From positions 239,698-303,697 of the forward strand of contig WPIO01000219.1 of assembly GCA_009760855.2 (NCBI GenBank): a DNA stretch of 64,000 bases. Direction: 5' to 3'. Below are positions 46,671-56,880 of this stretch, piece after piece. Every line of letters starts with the position of its first letter. Within the stretch, counting starts at the first letter, position 1. This DNA comes from Cristatella mucedo (taxonomy: Eukaryota > Bryozoa > Phylactolaemata > Cristatellidae). The notes under the pieces were generated by a model. The model made no database searches. It saw only the letters and a list, made by a program, of their open reading frames with translations, and was not told the DNA's origin. The translations under genes were made by a program, and so were the position numbers.

Positions 46671-47382
46671 ATGGTAATGCTAGGCAAAATCGAACCTTAT
46701 GACGGCAAAACCGACTTCGTTGCGTGGGTACGTCGACTGGACTCCGTGGCCTAGACGAACAAGATTAAAGATGACGATCTTGCTGCACTCATGCCCTTGT
46801 ATTTAACCGGTGGAGCTTTTGCCGTCTAGGAAGGGCTTGTGGACAGTGATAAATGTGACTATACGAAGGTGAAACGCGCACTCAGCGCCGCGTTTTCGCT
46901 CGATTACTTCCGCGCATACGACGAGTTATCGAGCAGAAAACTTCGCGAGGTGAGTCTCCAGACGTCTACTTGGCCGACCTTGTTCGCTTGGCGTCTATTG
47001 TCTTTGCTGCTCAAGCGGGGGGGGGGCACCTGCGTATCCCCCGGAGTCTTTGCTGAAGTGCGCATTTGTGTCGGGCCTACCCGATGACGTAAAGCGGCAA
47101 CTTCGAGCAGCGTGCTCGCTTACCAAAGCTGATTTGCCCGTGCTGGTTGAAATGTCGAGGAACTTTGTCTCGTCTAGTGCGGCATGTCTCGCCGGCCGTT
47201 TCGAGGATCGACGCGCTCAGACCCGTGGTGTCGTGGTGCAGTCTAAGACGGACTCGCAAAGGCGGTACACCGACCGGCCTTTTCGCAGCGGGCCACGCAC
47301 GCGACTTTGCTAGATCTGCGGCGATCTGAATCATCTCGCTGCTGCGTGTGGTAAAAAATTCGGCGATCAAAAAAACGTATAA
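46671..47382 (+). pseudogene. gag: gag remnant with CCHC zinc knuckle
   Basis: Gag forms the particle and binds element RNA. ATG at 46671 opens a frame reading IEPYDGKTDFVAWVRRL, a common style for the start of such gags. In-frame TAG codons occur at 46752-46754 and 46827-46829. The frame then slips near 46948 and again at the 10-G run at 47017-47026. The rest (SGLPDDVKRQLRAACSL near 47066-47116) leads to a nucleic-acid-binding knuckle, C-x2-C-x4-H-x4-C, at 47308-47352, itself carrying a TAG (47311-47313). The frame ends at TAA 47380-47382. With three stops and two frameshifts it cannot yield a full product. Confidence 0.8.
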
Positions 47383-49439
47383 GGGGAACCGCCAACACCT
47401 GCGCCGCCGTGTTCCCCTTGACTTCGGCGCGACTGCCCTCCATTGGCGTGATGTTAAATGGCCAGTTCGCTACTTCACTTGTCGACACCGGCTGCTCCCG
47501 CACGGTGCTTGCATCAGTGCTGGCCTCCTCTCATGATCTGCAGCCTGCGAGGGAGGGTATCTTGATGATGAACGGTGACCGAGCTCTCTGTACCTCTACG
47601 TGTAAGGTCAGCTTGTTAATTAGAGGAGTACCGCTGGAGGTTAATTGTTTGGTGACCGATATAATTGCTGGCTGGGACATCATCCTTGGGATGGATGTCA
47701 TAAGAGCGCTAGGCGGCGTCGGCGTAGGGCATGGCGGTGAAGGCCAAGTTGACTTCGGTAATGAGGCTCCAGCGACCCGATGCATCCGCAGCGAAAGAAA
47801 CAGTGTAACCTACCCTCACTCACCACCGGCCACCGACGTTTTGCTCGTTGCAAAGGTCGGAAATTCGAGCGAGCTTACAGTCTCCGACAAAGATTTTACT
47901 GCAGTATTCCACGATGGCGCGCGGCACGTGCGCTGGAACTGGAAAGAAGGCGTACAGGCCCCCATGCTGCAGAACCGCGTGTTCTCATATCGCATCCCGG
48001 CTGAGGTAGAAGCAGAATATGAACGGGAAGTAGAGGACTGGATAAAGTGTGGTTGGCTTCAACCTTTTCACGGGGAATGCGGTGGGCTGATTCCCTTGAT
48101 GGCGGTGGTCCAAAGCAGCAAAGGAAAAGTGAGGCCCGTCCTCGACTATCGCGAGCTCAACCAGTTCGTGTCGAGCCACACGGCTGAAGGGGACGTGTGC
48201 AGTAATAAACTTCGTGCATGGCGGCGAATGGCACGAAACGTAAGCGTCGTGGACCTGCGTAAGGCCTATTTGCCAATTCACGTAGACCCATCATTGTGTA
48301 AGTACCAGGTGATTGAATTTCATGGCCGCCGATACTACCTGACTCGCCTGGGTTTCGGCCTTAACGTTGCACCAAAAATAATGACTGTTATCTTAAATAA
48401 AGTGTTGTCTATGGATGAGCGGGTCAGATCCGGCACGGATTCGTATGTTGACGACATTTTGGCGAACAATGATATCGTCTCAAACGACCGTGTGATTGAG
48501 CTTCTCCGCGAGTACGGACTTGAAGCAAAACCACCAGAAAAGTTAGAGGGTGGTCGTGTCCTAGGCCTCCGCATTGAAAGTAAACGCAACGAGCTCGTAT
48601 GGCGCCGAGATAATGCCATAGGCTCTGTACAGTCAGTGCTGACGCGGCGAGAATTATTTTCTTGGTGTGGGCAACTCGTCGGGCATTTTCCGGTAGCCGG
48701 CTGGCTGCGACCTGCTTGCAGTTACCTCAAACGTATAGCCAGCGATCAGGACTGGGACAGCAAAGTGCCGAGTGAGGTTCTGGAAATTGCTCCCGACGTC
48801 CATCGCAGAGTGCTAGCTTCTGATCCGGTGACTGGCGCGTGGCAGGTGTCTAATGCCGTTAGCGGAAAATTGTGGTGCGATGCGAGCAGCATCGCTATTG
48901 GAACGTGCCTTGAAATTGACGGTAAAGTGGTTGAGGATGCCTCTTGGCTTCGAAAGCCGGACGATACTTCGCATATAAACACCGCCGAGCTAGAAGCCGT
49001 CATCAAAGGCCTTAACATCGCTATTGCGTGGGGACTTCAGAAAGTCCAAATCGTGACTGATTCAACTTCGGTGTTTGGTTGGCTGAAGTCATTGATCGAT
49101 GGGGACAAACCCGTGAGGACGCGCGGCATGGGAGAGGCGATAATTCGACGACGATTGGGCCTACTCCGAGATATTATAACGGAGTGCAACCTGGAGACGA
49201 CTGGAAGCCTAGTAAGGTCGCCGGAGAACAAAGCGGACCAGCTGACGCGAGCACCGCAAAGATGGTTGAAGTTCACGACTTGCTGTACCGGTGCCGTCGC
49301 TCCTGAGATCAGTTTGGCGGCTCCCAATATCGACCTCAAGCAATTCCACAATCTGCACCACCTGGGCGTCGACAGGACGCTATACCTGGCGAGGCTATGT
49401 CACCCTAATGCGAACATCCGCAGAACCGATGTTGAATGA
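47355..49439 (+). CDS. pol: pol: protease, reverse transcriptase, RNase H, integrase start
   Basis: No start codon is expected; pol should be made as a Gag-Pol fusion by frameshifting. A GTG at 47409 is used here only for numbering. Protease: DTGCS at 26-30 and ILGMDV at 92-97. Reverse transcriptase: VRPVLDYRELN at 241-251, VVDLRKAY with Asp 282, GFGLNVAPKIM at 315-325, YVDD at 346-349. RNase H: Asp 491 (CDASS), Glu 528 (AELEA), Asp 551 (TDST), Asp 610 (NKADQLTR). Integrase zinc domain begins HNLHHLG (647-653) with H-x3-H. All RT and RNase H catalytic residues are present over 676 codons without a stop. The TGA at 49437-49439 cuts between the HH and CC halves of the integrase zinc finger. Confidence 0.9.
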   Translation, partial: KIRRSKKRIRGTANTCAAVFPLTSARLPSIGVMLNGQFATSLVDTGCSRTVLASVLASSHDLQPAREGILMMNGDRALCTSTCKVSLLIRGVPLEVNCLVTDIIAGWDIILGMDVIRALGGVGVGHGGEGQVDFGNEAPATRCIRSERNSVTYPHSPPATDVLLVAKVGNSSELTVSDKDFTAVFHDGARHVRWNWKEGVQAPMLQNRVFSYRIPAEVEAEYEREVEDWIKCGWLQPFHGECGGLIPLMAVVQSSKGKVRPVLDYRELNQFVSSHTAEGDVCSNKLRAWRRMARNVSVVDLRKAYLPIHVDPSLCKYQVIEFHGRRYYLTRLGFGLNVAPKIMTVILNKVLSMDERVRSGTDSYVDDILANNDIVSNDRVIELLREYGLEAKPPEKLEGGRVLGLRIESKRNELVWRRDNAIGSVQSVLTRRELFSWCGQLVGHFPVAGWLRPACSYLKRIASDQDWDSKVPSEVLEIAPDVHRRVLASDPVTGAWQVSNAVSGKLWCDASSIAIGTCLEIDGKVVEDASWLRKPDDTSHINTAELEAVIKGLNIAIAWGLQKVQIVTDSTSVFGWLKSLIDGDKPVRTRGMGEAIIRRRLGLLRDIITECNLETTGSLVRSPENKADQLTRAPQRWLKFTTCCTGAVAPEISLAAPNIDLKQFHNLHHLGVDRTLYLARLCHPNANIRRTDVE
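47370..47430 (+). promoter_or_regulatory. Predicted -1 ribosomal frameshift signal (gag-pol)
   Basis: In the gag frame the codons are CAA AAA AAC GTA TAA, so the heptamer A AAA AAC (47370-47376) is in the phase needed for a -1 slip and the gag stop follows two codons later. Four bases on, AAGGGGAAC (47381-47389) is perfectly complementary to GTTCCCCTT (47411-47419). GCGCCG in the loop (47401-47406) is complementary to CGGCGC (47425-47430), giving a possible H-type pseudoknot. The pol frame is -1 relative to the knuckle-bearing gag frame and is open from 47355, so a slip enters pol directly. The loop crossing the first stem is only 5 nt, which is short; a simple hairpin is the alternative. Confidence 0.75.
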
Positions 49440-49690
49440 ATTGTTCGTTCTTGTCTTCGCTGCAGATCAGTGGATCCGTCGCGATTTCGTGGCAGCGAGG
49501 CAGTCTTGACGTCACCGAACCCTGGTCTCGTCTTGCGATCGATGTCACTACCGCGATGAGAAATATCTGACGCTGGTGGATTGTGGGCCCAGCAGATTAA
49601 CGCTATGGCGGCCCATTTCTAGCGAAGAGGTGCACCTTATCACCAGAGTGCTGGAGCAAATCTTTCGAGAGAGAGGCCCACCTACAGAGA
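49440..49690 (+). pseudogene. pol: Integrase remnant (zinc finger CC half and start of core)
   Basis: Directly after the TGA the same frame reads SCLRC, the C-x2-C that completes the HHCC zinc finger. Near 49505 the frame shifts, giving EPWSRLAIDVT, which fits the first catalytic Asp strand of an integrase core. A second shift near 49550 leads to YLTLVDCGPSRLTLWRP and then RERGPP at 49661-49684. The TGA is likely a decayed codon. Continuation toward the second Asp and Glu is missing because the element stops at 49690. Confidence 0.75.
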
Positions 49691-50600
49691 TTGGAAAGGC
49701 TGACTCTCAAAATTGGCTCTGCCGGCATATCTCCAGTTGAATCAGCTCGAAATCTAGGTGTCATATTCCAAAGAGACCTCTCGTTAGACGACCATATCAG
49801 CTCCACAGTCAAATCCGCCAATTTTCAGCTTGATAAAATTGCTAAAATTCGGGCTTTTTTAGATAAAGATACCACATCTAAGTTGGTCCATGCATTCATG
49901 ACATCCCGTCTCGACTTCTGCAACTAACTGCTTACTGGCCTACCAGCATGTGCGATCAGGTGATTGCAGCTGGTGCAAAACTCTGCAGCTAGGCTTGTCT
50001 GTTGTGAGCGTCGCAGTTGCCACATTACTCCACTTCTCGCCGACCTGCACTGGCTACCAGTCAAGCAACGGATTGACTTCAAGGTTTTGTCGCACACTTT
50101 TAGGTCCCTTCATTCTATGGCTCCAGCCTATCTGTCAGATATACTACCCCATCAGGCCAAGCATCGTATCACCCGCTTTTCGGAATCCAACAGTCTAGAA
50201 ATACCTCATACAAACCTTAAATCCTTTGGAGCCCGTGCATTTAGTTCGTATGCTCCCAAAGCCTGGAACTCCCTCCCGACCTGCGTCAGAACAATTTTTG
50301 ACCTCACCACATTTAAAAGAAACCTAAAAACACACCTATATAGGACAGCATTTAGTGGGTCCCTGTGATTCGTCCTTGATGTGCTTATGCGTGCTGACAC
50401 TGTGCATGCTGCCACTAACCACATTTGCATGCTGACCCTGTGCATGTCACCCCTAACCATGTTATTCATTTCGTTGTTTTTCAAGTATGATTTTACTTAC
50501 CATTCAATTGCATTTCACTTTACAGCAAATGTAAAGCGCCTAGAGAGAGATTAAGTTCTCTGAGGGCGCTTTATCAAGTGAATTATAAATATTATTATTA
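49688..50600 (+). mobile_element. L2-A LINE, 5'-truncated, abutting the LTR element
   Basis: It starts at the codons for ERLTLKIGSAGISPVES, runs through the thumb and C-terminus (frames 49691-49927 and 49964-50368, separated by a TAA at 49924-49926 and a TGA near 49961) and ends with a complete 3' UTR, family tail and ATT repeats. It is among the less diverged copies apart from those stops. Confidence 0.9.
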
Positions 50601-50611
50601 TTATTATTATC

Positions 50612-51245
50612 CACACATGATGGATGGCAGCAAACTGTCTTAGATGGAATGATGATAAAGCCAACTTACTAGTTATGAGCGAACTAATTATGATTCAGTA
50701 GTGGGAAAGGCTAACGCTCAAGACTGGTTCTGCCAGCATACCTCCTGTTGAATCTGAAGGAAACATAAGTGACAAGTTTCAAAGTGGCCTTTCATTAGAC
50801 GGTCACATCAGCTCCTCATTCAAGTCTGCTAACTTTCAGCTTCGGACATTGCTAAAACTCCGGGGTTTGTTTAGACAGGGATACAACATCTAAATTGGTG
50901 CATACGTTTGGAATATCCAGTTTTTACTTCTGTAGCTCACTGGTTGACGGTCTACCGGCCTGTGCAATCATACTCTTACAGCTGGCGAAAAAATCTGTAG
51001 CTAGGCTGGTCTGTCGTGATCGTCGCAGTTGCCACATCACACCACTTCTCGCTGACTTCCACGGGCTCCCAGTCAAGCAACAGATCGACTTCGAGGTTTT
51101 GTCATTCACTTTCATTTTCCTTCACTCTTCGCTCCAGCATAACTATCAGATCTACTCTCTCAATAGGCTAAGCATAGTACCTTTGCTTTTAGGAATCTAA
51201 CCATTTACCTATACCTCGTAAAAATCTTAAGTCCTTGGAGAAGCA
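50612..51245 (+). mobile_element. L2-A LINE, diverged, lacking its tail
   Basis: It starts at the segment for WMAAN (gatggatggcagcaaactg) and continues to the C-terminal region (TPLLADFHGLPVKQQIDF at about 51040-51090), stopping near 51245 before the 3' UTR. Frames are broken. Confidence 0.8.
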
Positions 51246-51629
51246 TTAATCATAAGACTCTGACTGTAAGATGATTTGCATAAAAAGTGCTGTGAGGCAT
51301 CCCCGAGTTCAAGCCAAGTTAAGATAAGCTCTTTCCGTGAACTGGAAGCTCGTTTTAATTGCAGTTCGGGCAAAACCAGCCAAATTATGGTGGTTAGCTT
51401 TAAGTTGGGATCATGGGATTCGCGATAATGAGATTTTGGAATGGTTTATCGCTGATGTGGTATAAAAGGACGGCTCCCTGAGACAGAGTGCAGTGAGTAG
51501 TCAAGACTTGGAGTATTGGCATTGGAGCTGACATGAGCTCTAGGCCACATTGTCGTTAAGTACTCAGTAACCGTCTGCTGATGTTAAAAAGAATGGTATG
51601 CATTATGGAAAAATTAATATTATTAATAA
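51246..51629. other. No gene seen; TATA-box-like site
   Basis: TATAAAAGG at 51461-51469 sits about 30 bases upstream of 'gagacagagtgcagtg'. It could be a core promoter of a lost gene or element, but no downstream ORF supports that. Confidence 0.35.
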
Positions 51630-51915
51630 TACCTTTGTTATAGCGCCATCAGATAACTCAATCTCTTTCTAGGACCTTTGCATTTGCGGCAAAGGAAGCA
51701 AGATTAAATGGTTAGTATGCTCAAAGACCACCGTAACGTGCCTAGAGGTGGCATGCACACGATCGGCATGCAAATTTGGTTAGCGGTGGCATGCACAGTA
51801 TCGGCACGTATAGGAAAACAGAGAACGAATCACAAGGACTCCTAAATGCTGTTGTAAACAGATATATTTTAGCTTCTTTTTAAATGTTTTCAAGTCCAGG
51901 ATATTCTGGGTTTAG
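51630..51915 (-). mobile_element. L2-A LINE 3' end
   Basis: Tail and 3' UTR on the minus strand (tagcgccatcagataactcaatctctttctagg...), with a few last ORF codons. It ends near 51915. Confidence 0.8.
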
Positions 51916-52599
51916 TTGAGACCGACATAACTGCTGCCAATACAAAAATACGAGAAAGCATTTTGGCAAGTGGAAGATTATCTGTGATGCTTCGGTTTCT
52001 ATCGGTAGGTAAGTGGCTCAAACGTATTGGTTCGATTTGCAGTTATGGAGTTAAGACTAGTTCTTCTAAGCCAATGTTTCTCTAGAGCTTTTAAGACGCC
52101 TTGCTGTTGTTTCAGGAGGATGGAAGTTATGCAAGCCTGCAATATCAATTTGGTATATCGGAGTCGTTGCTTTGTAAAATAATTCCTGCCAAAGGTGAGA
52201 AACTTTCCAGAAGCGGAGCATTGACTACCTCAAGGTAAGTCTGAAGCTGAAAGTTTTGCTTTGAGCTAAGCCAATTACACTGGTCAATAAATTGCTTACA
52301 AAATTCACGTCACAGAAATAAATTTGGTAATTCCTTGTCAATCTGTACGCGCTCAAAATGAGTTTTACAGTCAAATGGCAAACTTACATCTAATTGTTTG
52401 CAATCTGCCATAAATTAAGTTTTACATTACGAAATGCCTGCCAAAAAAAGTAGGCCTACGGTTAAAACATGTAACGAAGCTATTGACTACTTGCTAGATT
52501 TATTTTCCAGTCTCTTTGACAGCTGTTCGGGAGCATCTCTGGGGAATGTCCAGCAGTTCCCCGGTACCCTTGTTCCACCGTTGGGATATCTTTGTGAAA
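51916..52599. other. No gene seen
   Basis: Nothing was recognised before the hAT relic. Confidence 0.45.
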
Positions 52600-53600
52600 A
52601 CGTTTGTGATGTTCACCACTAACCATAAAAAACTTAAAAAACTTGCCAGGGAAGAAATCAAAATAGGAATGAATGATGCTCTCAAATGAGAGAAGAATAA
52701 ATTTAGTTTGCTAAAGAAACGTTCGCAGCTGGCAACTGATACAGCTGTCGTGAGAAAAACTTGCGAGGGAGCTCGCAAATTAGGAAAAATATCCTCTCCA
52801 TCACTGATAACAAAATACATGGGTTTCGTTTGCGTTTTTAGTGCCACGTCGTGATGTGTGGATAGGAGCAGACGTGTGGGTAGGAGCATTTTACAGTAAC
52901 ATATTTCGTTTTACAGCTCTGTTCCATCAACGTCTGAACCATAACAACCTCCAAGATCCGGACATCGCTTGCAGAATTTATTCAGGTCAAGTGTCTTCAA
53001 AAGCTGCCCAACTTCCAGCAAGAAACCAAATTTTACATAAAAAACCCTGAACCGGTAAAACTTGATGGTAAATTGTGTCGGCGATAGTCTATGCTGTCCT
53101 TAATGATTCTCAAAATCTTCTCCTCTGCCGTGAGACCAACATCTTGAGAGAGTTCTCCAGGACATATGTGTCCTTCGGTGGATTGTTCGTTCAACTGCAT
53201 ATTCCCACAATTCAATCTTCTTTTGGCATCTAGTGGCGATTATTGACACAGGTCTTCTCTAATTCTGGCCATTCAATATCAAGTGAGTGGAGGTCATAAG
53301 AGGCGTCATTGAAATTCGTCTTTGAATCCTACAGTTTTCTGAACGCGGTTAGTCTACCTTAAGATGCTGAACAAAAATATCAACACAGCGAAAAAGGTAA
53401 AGTTCAACATACAATTTAATAGACGGCCAGCTTTGATTCGTGTCTCTTCTAAGTTTTCCACTTGTGTCCCCAGACAGTTTCACCAAAAAAAACCTACAAT
53501 ACTGCTCAGTCCATCATTGGCAGCTTGCACAGCCTCCAGCATTGCACTCCACCTTGTTGCAGAGTCACGTTTGACAATGATGGCTTAGACTTTTTTCAGT
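52600..53600 (-). pseudogene. hAT-family transposase relic
   Basis: hAT transposases cut and paste DNA transposons. The minus strand, in several frames, first shows SATRWSAMLEAVQAANDG (about 53568-53515), like the conserved TRWSAR block of ZMYM1-type hAT proteins. Then come NDASYDLHSLDIEWPELE (about 53310-53255) and, at 52784-52680, FPNLRAPSQVFLTTAVSVAS followed by CERFFSKL, the C-terminal dimerisation signature. Stops (for example within 53480-53490) and frameshifts separate the pieces. The N-terminal zinc-finger region is not seen; an L2-A LINE begins immediately upstream at 53605. Terminal inverted repeats were not found. Confidence 0.75.
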
Positions 53601-53604
53601 TTTT

Positions 53605-54945
53605 AATATTAATAATAAATTTGATATATCACTCTCAGAGAACTCAATTTATGTACAGGAACTTTAAATGTACTGCAAAGGATGCAAGATCGAATTGTTA
53701 GTAGAGGGATGCCCAATAAATAATAAGAATAACATGGCTAGATATGACCTACACAGGGTCAGCATGCTAGTGTAGTTGTCTCAGCTTGCACAGTGTCAGC
53801 ACGCATAAGCACACAAAGAACTAATCACAGGGACCTACCACATGCTGTGATAAATAGATGCGTTTCAGTTTCTTTTTAAATTTAGTCAAGTCAAAAGATG
53901 TCGTGATTCAAGTCCGGAATAGTTCCAGGCTTTGGGAGGAGACGAACTAATGATACGATCTCCACAGGATTCGAGGTTTGCACGAGGTATGGGAAATCAG
54001 CTTCATTCCGAAAAGCAGGGGGTAAGACGCTTAGCCTGGTGAGGGAGTAAGTCTCATAAGTAGGCTGGAGCAAAAGAAAGACGGAACCTAAAATTGAGTT
54101 ACGAAACATTGAATTCGATGCTTTGTTTGACTGAACGCCAGTGCAGATCGGCGAGAGCTGGTGTGATGTGGCCACTGTGAAATTAGCGACAGTCAAGCCG
54201 GCAGCTGCAGCTTTTTGCACTAGCTTTAACCGCGTGAGTATACAAGTGCCGGTAGACCAGCAAGCGGCGAGTTACAGAAGGCAAGGCGGAATGTCGCAAA
54301 TGTATTAACTGACTTGGATGTGGTATCCCTGTCTAAAAAGTCCGAATATTTAGAAATGTTATGTAGCTGAAATCAGACAAACTTTAGTGTGGAGCTGATG
54401 TGGTAGTCTAATGAAAGGTCACACCGAGGCATGACACCTAGATATCGTGCCGATTCAACCTACCGTAAGCTGACAGAACCGATTGAGAGCAAATAACCTT
54501 TCCAATTTCCGAATCACACTTGCTTTTCATACCACTAGTAAGTTGGTTTCTCACCATTCAATTTAAGAAAGTTTGATTCCATCCATTTGCGGATATCCCC
54601 AGTGCATGCAGCAAGGGAATTGAGAGAGTTCGACGTGCTTGAGGACTAGGAGGGATCAAACCAAAGGTACAACTGTAATCTACATTAAAGTGAAAGCCTA
54701 GATGGTGCTTGGAAATCGCATCGGCAAGAGGACCAGTATGAACCGTGAAAAGACTGGGACCAGGCACAGATCCCTTAGGTATCTTCTTATTACAGACGTT
54801 CTTTGGATGATCTTTGTCTATTCACATCAATGCTCTGGCGTCTCACATGAGATAGGACCAGAACCATTGCAATCCAGTCCTGGCTATTCCCGGGTAAAAT
54901 GTGAGGCACTCAAGAAGGACTTGATGGTCGATAAAAGTATTGCAT
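53605..54945 (-). mobile_element. L2-A LINE, decayed
   Basis: The minus strand carries tail (53605-53690), 3' UTR, thumb and RT palm up to about 54945. The frame at 54558-54767 keeps PSLFTVHTGPLADAI. The catalytic YADD region near 54680-54695 is damaged (HFNVDYSCTF where intact copies have HFYADDTQLY). Numerous indels are present. Confidence 0.85.
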
Positions 54946-55484
54946 TGCAAATTTATTTAATTCTATTCAGCACACTGCCACCAGCTGCTCCTTCAACAGC
55001 CATTCAATAGCCTATGAACGGATGTAGTTATAAACTGCTGAATGCAAACTTGGCTATGCTCATAGCCAACTTATTGCCATGAATTATAAATGTAAAGCCA
55101 ATAAATTCAAAAATAAAGACTCCGATACCTTGCATATTGAATTACAATTCTCGTCTAGTGATGTTATTAGAAACAATGGTAATAGAAGCTTTCAATCATG
55201 TTCTACTCGGACAAACAAATGATCATGCTATATGATAAAAAGATGTAAGAACAATAAATCCTACTATCGTTGGAACTGATTTGAGGTACTAAGCATTATT
55301 TACAAGGCTACCATGGATGATTATTTCATCGATAATGTTGATAATTACATATTCAATCTATTTGTTAGTTACGAAATTAAGGAAATGCTTAAGCAAAACA
55401 AATAGCAACAACAATTCACCCACCCTATTAACGCTACGATTGAACAACTTCTGAGACACTTCAAGCTTAGATTTGTACTCAGTG
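54946..55484. other. No gene seen
   Basis: AT-rich sequence. It may include degraded LINE sequence upstream of the next copy, but I could not support that. Confidence 0.4.
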
Positions 55485-56575
55485 ATCAAGGTGGCGATCT
55501 ACCTGATCACTTCTCCAGCCACTTTGTCAGCAAGATAGACAAGATCAGAGAGTCCATCGAGTAGAATTCCTTCTGGGCTCCACTCCGTTAATAAAAACCT
55601 ACAAAAACAACCTCCCTCGATTGCATGCAGCAGCTTAATGTCTACAGTCAAGGAGGCCATGGTCGGAGACCAAGGAACAAAATTGATCAAGTCAAAGAAA
55701 GCTATTTATACTCTACACTCTATTCCACCTGTCTTACTTCTATGATTCATATATCTGTTGTTTCCATGCATAACTTGCCTACTAAATTTGGCCTTAGCTT
55801 CAGGACAAGTCAATGAACCAATCAAACGGGCTTTATAGTTAGACCCCTAAATTGAGCAAGCACCCTATATCGAGAAAAATTGAGCAGCTTCCGCCCAGGC
55901 TCCATTCTACCGTTTCCTATGATGGACTCTAGAACGAGTTGTGACATATCACAGGAAATTTTATATTGAAACTTCAAGCCTAGCAAGCAATTTACATCTG
56001 AGTGTTAAAGGTAATCACTCTACACAGTAAACATTGCTTAGGGTATCAAACGACATTGACAGGAATGCAGACGTAGGTAACTACTATCTGGTTAGGTTGC
56101 ATGATATTTCGGCAACAGTTAATGCTGTTGATCGAGTTCTTTTTGAGCGTCTTTTTCTGACCTGGGTATCATTGGCACTGCACTGCACTGCAACGGTTTA
56201 AGTCCTATCCCAGTGAGAGACTCCGGAGTATGGATTTGAACGAAAAATATCATCCGATGAACCACCAAGTACTGGGTACCTCAGGGATTCATGCTCGGTC
56301 AGCTTCTTTTTGCAGTGCATTCCCTCCCTCTCGCCGGTTTGATCGCCGAGAGTGATATAAGCTTTCACTTCTATGCAGATGACCCTCTTTGCTTTGATCT
56401 CCCCAGCCCTCCGGCACGGCAGAGTCTTTCAACTCCTTTGTTGCATGTATTGCTGCCTACAGCGAACGGATGGCAGCAAACTTGGTCAAGGTAAATGACA
56501 ATAAAACAAAATTACTAGTTAAGCGCAAACCAAGTGTGACTAAGAAACTGGATAGTTCAGCACTCAAAATTGACT
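55485..56575 (+). mobile_element. L2-A LINE, from endonuclease-RT linker to RT palm
   Basis: It opens with a linker reading LPDHFSSHFVSKIDKIRESI (about 55500-55560), unusual because most copies are truncated later. RT blocks follow, with GLHLGS-type VLGTS/GFMLGQLLFAVHS near 56275-56310 and HFYADDPLCF near 56365-56395, damaged just after YADD. The match breaks near 56575, about where ERLTLKIGS would be. Confidence 0.8.
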
Positions 56576-56779
56576 TCAGGCTGGTATTCAGGCAGAAAGT
56601 CTTGGAGGCAGGACAAGAGGATCACGAGACCGAAACCTAGCCTTTGCAATTCAATTCGGTTAAGTTACCCGGTACAGGGTTTGAAGAATTACCACAATCC
56701 ACTGCAATCCTCTTTAATTAGGCTAGCAATGACCAGACATAATTCAATTGCAATTTCATTGTATTTAATTGCAATTTAT

Positions 56780-56880
56780 TCAATTGGATTTTACTTTGCA
56801 GCAAATGTAAAGCGCCTAGAGAGAGAGATTGAGTTCTCTGAGGGCGCTTTATTAAGTGCATTATTATTATTATTATTATT
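56780..56880 (+). mobile_element. L2-A LINE tail
   Basis: 'tttgcagcaaatgtaaagcgcctagagagag...gagggcgctttattaagtgc' plus (ATT)n. The ORF part between 56575 and here is absent, so this is either a separate tail or the same copy with a deletion. Confidence 0.75.

Larger units (their letters stand above)
46349..49690 (+). mobile_element. Ty3/Gypsy-like LTR retrotransposon, 3' end lost
   Basis: Order: 5' LTR (46349-46628), gag (46671-47382), frameshift signal (47370-47430), pol (protease, RT, RNase H, integrase; 47355-49690). The order with integrase last fits Ty3/Gypsy-type elements. It was inserted into an L2-B LINE and is broken inside the integrase core at 49690 by an L2-A copy. The distal integrase, the 3' LTR and the second half of the L2-B host are absent from the flank. 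Gag and integrase are decayed, so the copy is not autonomous. Confidence 0.85.

Noticed and set aside
46752-47313. All three early stops in gag are TAG, suggesting amber recoding
   Set aside because: The same gag also has frameshifts, its natural end is TAA, and the integrase carries TGA; pol has no TAG in 676 codons. Simple decay explains it.
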